Assembly: GCA_028279265.1 (NCBI GenBank)
Contig: JANQOC010000277.1
Coordinates: 1 to 12,037 of the forward strand
Direction of reading: 5' to 3'
Length of the DNA stretch: 12,037 nucleotides
From: Hyphomicrobiales bacterium
Lineage (GTDB): Bacteria > Pseudomonadota > Alphaproteobacteria > Rhizobiales > CAYWUX01
Below the pieces are notes generated by a model. That model was not told the DNA's origin, searched no databases, and saw nothing but the letters and a program-made list of their open reading frames with translations. How positions within the stretch are numbered: position 1 is the first letter of the stretch; every line of letters begins with the position of its first letter. The position numbers were made by a program, and so were the translations under genes. Positions 6,174 through 12,037 of the stretch are shown in pieces.

Positions 6174-7532
6174 ATGAAGAAATTGCTTATATTGCCGCCA
6201 ATCCTGGTTGGAGCGGCGCTTCTTTATTACATTGTCAGTGCCAAACAGCCGCTCGAGCAGATCGAGGTCAGTGAACAAACGCAATATGTTCGCACGGTAA
6301 AAGTTGAACCAACAGATTTCGTTCCGAAAATCATCGGGTTTGGCGTTGTCAAACCGGCCCGGGTCTGGAATGCGGTTGCCGAGGTCAGTGGCCAAATCGA
6401 CTATATTCATCCGGATTTCAAGCGCGGAGCCATTCTGCAAAAAGGAAGCGAGATTGCGCGTATATCCACCCAGGACTACGACTTTGCTATCGAGCAGGCC
6501 GAAGCCAACCGACGCGCCGGGGAGGCCAAATTAAAAGAGCTGATCATTACGGAACAAAATAACCGCTCGGCGTTGACCATCGAAGACAGGGCGCTGGATA
6601 TCAAGAATCAGGAATTTAACCGGGCACAAATCCTGGTCGATCGCGGGACCGCTTCGCAGTCAACCCTGGATGAGGCCAGCAGCAGCTTGCTGGTTCAGGA
6701 GCAGCGTGTACAGGAGCTCAGAAATTCTCTGAAATTACTGCCGGCTCAGATTACCGCTCAGAAAGAACAGATATCCGTTTACAAAACCCAATTGGCGGCC
6801 GCCAAACTGGATCGTGAACGCACCAGCATCCGGCTTCCCTTCGACGCGCGCATATCAGAGGTCAATGTGGAAGTGACTCAGTATGTCGGTGTCGGCACGA
6901 CTCTGGGTAAGGCTGACGGGATAAAGACAGCGGAAATTGAAGCCCAAATTCCCATGGCCCAAATGGGGCAGCTGGGCAACTTTTTTCCAATCAACCGGCA
7001 GCAGGTGGAAATTTCTGCAAACTTTTTGCGTAAGATGACCGAAATCATAGGCCTGCGCGCCATCGTCCGTTTGCGCACGGGATTCAGGGATGTGGAATGG
7101 CAGGCTGAAGTTGTCCGTATCAGCGACACGGTTGACCCGACGACGCGCACGGTGGGTATCATAGTCGCAGTTGAGGACCATTATCTGACGGTTGTACCCG
7201 GACAGCGACCACCCCTGGTCAAGGAGATGTTTGTCGAGGTGGAGCTTCGCGCCAATTCCGTGCCGGACCGGATTGTTGTCCCCCGCGCGGCACTGCATGA
7301 AGGGCAGGTATACACGGTGGGTGCCGATAATCGATTGCAGATAAAACCGGTCAAAGTCGACGTCGTGCAGGGCAATCTTGCGGTCATTGCCGAGGGACTT
7401 TCTCCCGGGGATCAAATTGTTGTCAGTGATATCAGTCCGGCCATTGACGGTATGCTCCTGAAAACGGCAGCTGACGAAAAGCTGACCAAAGAGCTCCTTG
7501 CGGAAGCTTCCGGCAAAGGGCCCGTAAGATGA
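6174..7532 (+). CDS. RND efflux periplasmic adaptor (membrane fusion protein)
   Basis: A 452-aa HlyD/AcrA-family adaptor linking an inner-membrane RND pump to an outer-membrane channel. Residues 4-22 form one N-terminal membrane anchor with no lipobox. The split lipoyl (barrel-sandwich) domain is visible at about 60-105 (VSGQIDYIHPDFKRGAILQKG) and 218-250 (IRLPFDARISEV onward); between them, residues 106-217 are Gln/Glu/Ala/Leu-rich and form the alpha-helical coiled-coil hairpin. A beta-barrel domain follows at about 250-365 and a membrane-proximal domain at 366-430, including IVVPRAALHEGQVYTV. Length is slightly above the usual 370-400, mostly from the hairpin and C-terminal tail. The start lacks a strong ribosome binding site. 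Its stop overlaps the pump start as ATGA, so the two are co-translated. The exported substrate cannot be inferred. Confidence 0.93.
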   Translation: MKKLLILPPILVGAALLYYIVSAKQPLEQIEVSEQTQYVRTVKVEPTDFVPKIIGFGVVKPARVWNAVAEVSGQIDYIHPDFKRGAILQKGSEIARISTQDYDFAIEQAEANRRAGEAKLKELIITEQNNRSALTIEDRALDIKNQEFNRAQILVDRGTASQSTLDEASSSLLVQEQRVQELRNSLKLLPAQITAQKEQISVYKTQLAAAKLDRERTSIRLPFDARISEVNVEVTQYVGVGTTLGKADGIKTAEIEAQIPMAQMGQLGNFFPINRQQVEISANFLRKMTEIIGLRAIVRLRTGFRDVEWQAEVVRISDTVDPTTRTVGIIVAVEDHYLTVVPGQRPPLVKEMFVEVELRANSVPDRIVVPRAALHEGQVYTVGADNRLQIKPVKVDVVQGNLAVIAEGLSPGDQIVVSDISPAIDGMLLKTAADEKLTKELLAEASGKGPVR

Positions 7533-10500
7533 TCCGTTATTTTACGGCCCATCCCACCGCCGCCAATCTGATGATGATTGGATTTCTGGTGCTGGGTATA
7601 TTCGTCCTTCCCGGTCTGCAAAGGGAAACCCTGCCGCGCATCGAACCGCGGCTCGTGCAGGTCAAAGTCGTCTATCCAGGGGCGCGTCCTGAAGATGTTG
7701 AACAGGCGATCTGCCAGAGAATTGAAGACGCGGTAGACGGCGTCGATAATGTCAATGAAATTCAGTGCGAAGCAACGGAAGGTTTGGCGACCGCCAAACT
7801 TGAGATGGTCGAGGGGAGCAATCTTGACCGTTTTTTCGCGGATGTAAAATCTGAGGTCGAGGCGATCGACGAATTTCCCGATGAGGTGGAAACACCGATC
7901 ATCAAGCAACTCGGTCGAACGGATTTTGTTGCATCTGTTGCCATTACCGGTCCCACGAACCGCGTGGCATTAAAAGCCTATGCGGAAGACGTAAAAACCA
8001 GGATGTTGCGGACGGCGCTTATTCCGAAGGTGGAGATTTCAGGCTTTTCCGATCATCAGATCCGCATAGAACTGCAGGATGCGACTTTGCGCCAGTTTGG
8101 TCTGAGTATCAGCGATATTGCCGATGCGATCTCCCGTCAGAGTCTTGACCTGCCTGCGGGCAGTATTGAAGCCTCGGCCGGCGAAGTCCTGGTGCGCCTC
8201 GCCGACGAGCGAAAAAAGGTGCAGGAATTTTTCGACCTGGCGGTCATTGCGACGCCCGGCGGCGGCCAGGTCCGGCTCGGTGAAATTGCCAAGATTACCG
8301 ACCGCTTTGATCTCGACGAAGAGAAGGTGGTTTTCAACGGCAAGCCTGCGGCCCTTTTGGCGATTACCAAAACCGAAAATGAAGATACGCTCAGAGTCAT
8401 TGATGCGGACAGGGAATTTATTGCCAAGGAGAAAAAAACGGCGCCGCCGGGTATCGATCTGGTGATTACCAACGACATTTCTTCTATTGTCCGTGACCGG
8501 TTGAACCTCCTGACAAAGAACATGTCCCAGGGCCTGGTTCTCGTATTTTTAGTTATGTGGCTGTTCTTCGGACTACGGTACTCATTCTGGATAAGCCTGG
8601 GACTGCCTGTTTCCTTCATGGGTGCTTTCGCACTGATGAGCGTGTTGGGGCTTACCGTCAATATGCTCACCATGGTCGGGCTGCTTATTGTCGTTGGTCT
8701 GCTGATGGATGATGCGATCGTCATTTCCGAAAATATCGCCGCCAAGAGAGAAGAGGGGTTGCCACCTCTGGATGCGGCTGTCGAAGGGACGCGTCAAGTC
8801 CTGCCCGGTGTGTTCGCTTCCTTCGCAACGACGATTTGTATTTTCGGCTCCCTCGTCTTTCTGCAAGGGGATATCGGCGCAATTCTGAAAGTGGTTCCGA
8901 TGGTCATGATTTGCGTTCTTTTAATTTCCCTTGTTGAAGCTTTTCTGATCCTGCCAAATCATCTTTACCATTCTCTTGAGCATTCCAAGGGGCGGGTATC
9001 GCGCATTCAGCAAAAGGGAGATCAACTGATCAACTGGCTGAGGGAGAACTGGATCGGCTGGTTCGTGGATAGAACCGTTGAATGGCGCTATCTTACGTCC
9101 GGTGTCGCCGTCCTCTGCCTGCTGCTTGCCATCTCTGCTGTCGCGGCAGGATTGCTCAAATTTTCCGCTTTTCCGGATATTGACGGCGATACGCTTGAAG
9201 CCCGTATTTTGTTGCCCCAGGGAACTCCACTGGACAAAACCGAATCCGTGGTCGACCGCGTACGCGATGCGGTGCAGAAGACCGCTGCGGAACTGCAAAA
9301 GAATGAACGTGACGGCCTGAAGCTGATAAAGAACCTTTCCATTCAATTCAACAAGAACGAAGATGCCAATGAAAGTGGCACCCACATCGCGACTGTCGCC
9401 GTTGATTTGGCCAGCACGGAGATCCGCAATACAACCAATGATGATTTCATTCAGAAATGGCGTGAGGAAACCGGCGATATTACCGACGTCATATCGATCC
9501 GGTACACGGAGCCAACGCTGGGTCCCGGCGGCCTGGCTATCGACCTGAGGTTGCAGGAAGAAAATTTAAAGGACCTCAAACAGGCGTCTCTTGAACTGCA
9601 GAACTGGTTGAACCGCTATCGGGGAACATTCAACATCAGCGACGATCTTAGGCCGGGAAAGCTTGAGATGCGCGTGCGGTTAAAAGATGAAGCCAACAGT
9701 CTCGGTCTCGATGCCCGCACTATTTCTGATCAATTACGAAAAGCCTTTTTCGGAACAACCGTGCGTACGATCCAGGTCGGTGCAGAGGCTTATGATATCG
9801 ATGTGAGGCTTGCCGCCCAGGACAAAAACAGTCTTGCGGATCTCGACTATTTTACAATTACCAATCAGGAAGGTGAACTTGTCCCGCTTTCCGTTCTTGC
9901 TGAAATTGAACAGGGCCGGGGCGTTTCCAGGATAAATCGGATCGACGGCGTCCGCACGGTGTCCGTCCAGGGAGATGTTGATGTCCGTTCGGCAAATGCC
10001 AATGAGGTTGTAACGGATACTTTAAACCGCTTCGTTCCGGAACTGATCGCGCGATATCCCGGGGTTTCCGTTTCGGTTCAGGGGCAAAACAAAGAAGCCG
10101 GAACAACCCAGGCTTCCATGATAGCCGGGTTTATTATCGGTTTGATCGGCATATTCCTGCTCCTCAGTTTTCAGTTCAAGAGTTACGTTGAACCTTTTGT
10201 GGTCATGATCGTTATTCCTTTCACCTTGATCGGAGCTATTATCGGGCACCTGGTCATGGGCCTCGATTTCTCCATGCCGAGTATGCTTGGGTTCGTTGCG
10301 CTATCTGGTGTTGTCGTGAATGACTCGATTCTCCTGGTCAATTTCATCAAGTCCAGGCTGAAACCGGGAGGAACGGTTGCGCAAGCCGCTACCGAAGCAA
10401 GCCGGGCGCGATTTAGGGCTATTTTCCTGACATCGGTGACAACAGTTTTCGGCATGCTGCCGATGCTTCTGGAAACCAGTCTGCAGGCTCAGGTTCTCGT

Positions 10501-10663
10501 CCCACTGGTTACGAGCCTGGTTTTTGGATTGATGGCGTCGACGTTGCTCGTTCTGTTCGTCGTCCCGGCCATTTATGCCATCCTTGATGACTTCGGGCTT
10601 TGTTCGGTTTCTTATGGTCGCAATGACCAGGGCGGCATCGCGGTCCATCAACCGGCGGAGTAA
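7529..10663 (+). CDS. RND efflux pump, inner-membrane permease subunit
   Basis: A 1044-aa proton-driven RND transporter of the AcrB superfamily, typical in length. TM1 lies at about 10-30, a large periplasmic porter/docking domain at 31-333, TM2-TM6 between 334 and about 480, TM7 near 525, a second periplasmic domain to about 860, and TM8-TM12 up to 1027. The proton-relay acidic pair is intact in TM4: GLLMDDAIVISEN, Asp394 and Asp395. In TM10 the sequence is VVVNDSILLVNFIK, with Asn931-Asp932 where AcrB has Lys940-Asn941, as in several non-AcrB RND branches. It is therefore probably not a close AcrB orthologue. It overlaps the adaptor gene by ATGA; no TolC-type gene or regulator is adjacent, so the channel must come from elsewhere. 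Substrates could be drugs, lipids or other amphiphiles. Confidence 0.95.
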   Translation: MIRYFTAHPTAANLMMIGFLVLGIFVLPGLQRETLPRIEPRLVQVKVVYPGARPEDVEQAICQRIEDAVDGVDNVNEIQCEATEGLATAKLEMVEGSNLDRFFADVKSEVEAIDEFPDEVETPIIKQLGRTDFVASVAITGPTNRVALKAYAEDVKTRMLRTALIPKVEISGFSDHQIRIELQDATLRQFGLSISDIADAISRQSLDLPAGSIEASAGEVLVRLADERKKVQEFFDLAVIATPGGGQVRLGEIAKITDRFDLDEEKVVFNGKPAALLAITKTENEDTLRVIDADREFIAKEKKTAPPGIDLVITNDISSIVRDRLNLLTKNMSQGLVLVFLVMWLFFGLRYSFWISLGLPVSFMGAFALMSVLGLTVNMLTMVGLLIVVGLLMDDAIVISENIAAKREEGLPPLDAAVEGTRQVLPGVFASFATTICIFGSLVFLQGDIGAILKVVPMVMICVLLISLVEAFLILPNHLYHSLEHSKGRVSRIQQKGDQLINWLRENWIGWFVDRTVEWRYLTSGVAVLCLLLAISAVAAGLLKFSAFPDIDGDTLEARILLPQGTPLDKTESVVDRVRDAVQKTAAELQKNERDGLKLIKNLSIQFNKNEDANESGTHIATVAVDLASTEIRNTTNDDFIQKWREETGDITDVISIRYTEPTLGPGGLAIDLRLQEENLKDLKQASLELQNWLNRYRGTFNISDDLRPGKLEMRVRLKDEANSLGLDARTISDQLRKAFFGTTVRTIQVGAEAYDIDVRLAAQDKNSLADLDYFTITNQEGELVPLSVLAEIEQGRGVSRINRIDGVRTVSVQGDVDVRSANANEVVTDTLNRFVPELIARYPGVSVSVQGQNKEAGTTQASMIAGFIIGLIGIFLLLSFQFKSYVEPFVVMIVIPFTLIGAIIGHLVMGLDFSMPSMLGFVALSGVVVNDSILLVNFIKSRLKPGGTVAQAATEASRARFRAIFLTSVTTVFGMLPMLLETSLQAQVLVPLVTSLVFGLMASTLLVLFVVPAIYAILDDFGLCSVSYGRNDQGGIAVHQPAE

Positions 10664-10895
10664 GGTTCAATAATTCATTTCTACTGTAATTCAGCCTGCA
10701 AGTAATTCGGACCGAGCCAGATCGGATCGAATTCCTCAGTGAAATTCTACAAAATCGCGATGGACCAAATGAGACAAATTTCTGGTGCTAAAAAGCATCG
10801 GTTTTCGAGATTGCCATGATTTGTCTTGTCAGAAGGTCTGCAATTTGCTTTTTTGTGGCTGGTGGTGTGGGGGTCGTGCGAACGGGAACACAACC

Positions 10896-11351
10896 ATGTT
10901 TAATCAAGCCGATACCCCGCAGGAGAAAGCGGCCAGTAATCTCAACGCTAGCGAGCGTAACGACGCAGCAGCAAATGCGAGCGTTATTTCATCAGACCTG
11001 ACTATTTCCGGAAGTGTTGATGCCCAGGGTTCAATTATCGTCGAAGGGCAGATCAATGGTGATGTCAACTGCCAGAGTGTGCTGGTTCAGGAAACCGGTA
11101 CGGTAGAGGGATCTCTGACCGCGGACGATATAAATATCTATGGTACCGTCGATGGAACAATCTCCGGAAAACGCGTCTCCATTCGCGCCACTTCCAGAGT
11201 CGAGGCCGATATTTATCATGAACTGATTGAACTGGAGATGGGAACGGAGTTTACCGGTGTCCTGAAGCGCAGCGATTCAGACACCTCGTCTACATCAAAA
11301 TCGAGTCCCGCTTCAGAAGTTTATCAGCTCTCGGCATCAGACGAAGTTTAG
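10896..11351 (+). CDS. Bactofilin (polymer-forming cytoskeletal protein)
   Basis: A 151-aa bactofilin (DUF583, CcmA/BacA family). Such proteins assemble without nucleotide into filaments under the inner membrane and act as scaffolds for cell-wall or envelope enzymes. The core beta-helix spans about residues 28-124, with repeated short strands ending in Gly and hydrophobic residues (ISGSVDAQGSIIVEGQINGDV, then VEGSLTADDINIYGTVDG), flanked by an Asn/Ala-rich N-terminus and a Ser/Thr/Asp-rich disordered C-terminus, as is usual. The frame is open back to an ATG at 10785, but those 37 residues are Cys/Trp-rich and unlike the family, so the ATG at 10896 is chosen even though its ribosome binding site (GGGAAC) is weak. 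It is followed after 17 bp by a small zinc-ribbon gene. The usual M23 peptidase partner of bactofilins is not in the window. Confidence 0.92.
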   Translation: MFNQADTPQEKAASNLNASERNDAAANASVISSDLTISGSVDAQGSIIVEGQINGDVNCQSVLVQETGTVEGSLTADDINIYGTVDGTISGKRVSIRATSRVEADIYHELIELEMGTEFTGVLKRSDSDTSSTSKSSPASEVYQLSASDEV

Positions 11352-11419
11352 GACAGACCGGAGGTTGGGTGCGTTCTCAGGCACTGTTTGGAAAGTGCCG
11401 AAATCAGAAGGGGCCAGAC

Positions 11420-11674
11420 ATGCGGGATCAAATATCAATCGTGGCAGGTCTTGTCTGCTGTCCGGAGGGATGCCGGCAACCACAGGACTGCGGGCGTGAG
11501 GCACATTCAGATACTGCTGCCAAAATTATTACGCAGTTGGCGGATACCAGCGTTGGTGCCACGTTTCAATGCACATCCTGCGGCGCAGAACACACAAGGC
11601 CCACCGTCCCGTCCTGTCGCCAATGCGGCGGGACAATGGAAGAGGCAGAAAAGAATATGGCCGAACCCGCCTAA
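11420..11674 (+). CDS. Small zinc-ribbon protein downstream of bactofilin
   Basis: An 84-aa protein with CTSCG (51-55) and CRQCGG (66-71), two CxxC knuckles 11 residues apart that should bind one zinc ion as a rubredoxin-like ribbon. The N-terminal part holds a second cluster of four cysteines (13, 14, 18 and 24). I cannot assign a function; such ribbons mediate protein or nucleic-acid contacts. Two starts are possible. The ATG at 11420 has AGAAGGGG about seven bases upstream; an in-frame GTG at 11369 has GGAGG at 11360-11364 but only four bases of spacing, and would give 101 aa beginning 17 bp after the bactofilin stop. Either way it is probably co-transcribed with the bactofilin. An overlapping frame (11388-11783) is open but lacks any recognisable motif. 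Confidence 0.65.
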   Translation: MRDQISIVAGLVCCPEGCRQPQDCGREAHSDTAAKIITQLADTSVGATFQCTSCGAEHTRPTVPSCRQCGGTMEEAEKNMAEPA

Positions 11675-12037
11675 ACCGGGGTCGATGACAAGACCACACT
11701 GGGAAGCCTCTCTCATTTTGATAGGTAAAGTTTATGAGCCGATCGTTGCAACATTGGATCGTCAGTTGAGTGGAAACCGGTGAAGGGGGTTCCGTATCAG
11801 AGCAGGAGTGACCGGCTGAAACTCTAATGGGTTCGGATAGGCTGCAACCCCTATGCGTCAAAGTGCAAATAGCACTCTGACGCAATATACGAGGCTTCGG
11901 TAGAGGGCCACACAAAGCTCGTAGTATGATGCTAAGAGCGGGGTAGCTAAGCATCATGCCGCGCATTATAAGCACTAGTTCTACTGTTTGTAAAACAAAT
12001 CGTTCTAACCCATTTAAAAAAATACATTTTTATTATT
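11675..12037. other. Gene-less right end with three consecutive hairpins
   Basis: No credible reading frame lies here. Three stem-loops follow one another: GGGTT/AACCC (11829-11833 / 11846-11850), a 13-bp stem with one mismatch (11854-11866 / 11872-11884), and ATGATGCT/AGCATCAT (11926-11933 / 11950-11957). The last 80 bases are AT-rich with A and T runs, as before a promoter of a gene beyond the edge. No tRNA or rRNA was recognised. A structured non-coding RNA or a long 3' untranslated region are the main possibilities. Confidence 0.45.
11854..11884 (+). other. Strong 13-bp stem-loop
   Basis: TGCGTCAAAGTGC (11854-11866) and GCACTCTGACGCA (11872-11884) pair with a single A-C mismatch around a 5-base AAATA loop. 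ATATAC follows rather than a T-run, so an intrinsic terminator is unconvincing. It is the most stable-looking element of the gene-less right end. Confidence 0.6.

Noticed and set aside
10785..10895. 37-residue N-terminal extension of the bactofilin
   Set aside because: Cys/Trp-rich sequence unlike bactofilin N-termini; the ATG at 10896 gives the usual length.
11388..11783. 131-aa plus-strand frame overlapping the zinc-ribbon gene
   Set aside because: No recognisable motif; the alternative frame has paired CxxC motifs and a good ribosome binding site.
11529..11975. 148-aa minus-strand frame at the right end
   Set aside because: Antisense to the zinc-ribbon gene and crosses the strong hairpins; the composition is not protein-like.

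Overview
The window looks like an accessory-rich stretch of an alphaproteobacterial chromosome. That assignment is inference. It rests on the 97-aa secreted protein ending in a CYWLKKKARHTGSKYWW-type segment, a pattern I associate with alphaproteobacterial small secreted proteins, on the style of the RND pump and bactofilin, and on AGGAG-type ribosome binding sites with balanced base composition. The order cannot be decided from the sequence.

Left part (1-2389, minus strand): a three-gene operon read right to left. It holds an MFS transporter (2389-1181), a kinase of the aminoglycoside/choline phosphotransferase fold (1104-70) and, cut by the window edge, the first 24 codons of an enolase (73-1). 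The enolase start overlaps the kinase stop as ATGA and has its own AGGAG inside the kinase gene. A good sigma70-type promoter for the operon lies at 2561-2590. A transporter, a small-molecule kinase and an enolase paralogue together suggest a dedicated pathway rather than glycolysis.

Middle part (2390-6173, plus strand): an unrecognised helical cytoplasmic protein (2850-3371) whose start overlaps a 7-codon mini-ORF; a secreted protein with an N-terminal DUF4431-like domain, a long tyrosine-rich linker and a C-terminal domain (3557-4819); an 847-bp stretch with no convincing gene but several strong inverted and direct repeats (4820-5666); and a 97-aa secreted Tyr/Trp/basic protein (5667-5960) with a CRP/FNR-like palindrome upstream. 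The two secreted proteins share an unusual tyrosine-rich, basic composition.

Right part (6174-12037, plus strand): a two-gene RND efflux system, periplasmic adaptor then inner-membrane pump, overlapping by ATGA. No outer-membrane channel gene is present, so a TolC-type partner must be encoded elsewhere. After a 232-bp gap come a bactofilin (10896-11351) and, 17 bp later, a small four-cysteine zinc-ribbon protein, probably co-transcribed. The last 360 bp contain no gene but carry three consecutive hairpins before an AT-rich edge.
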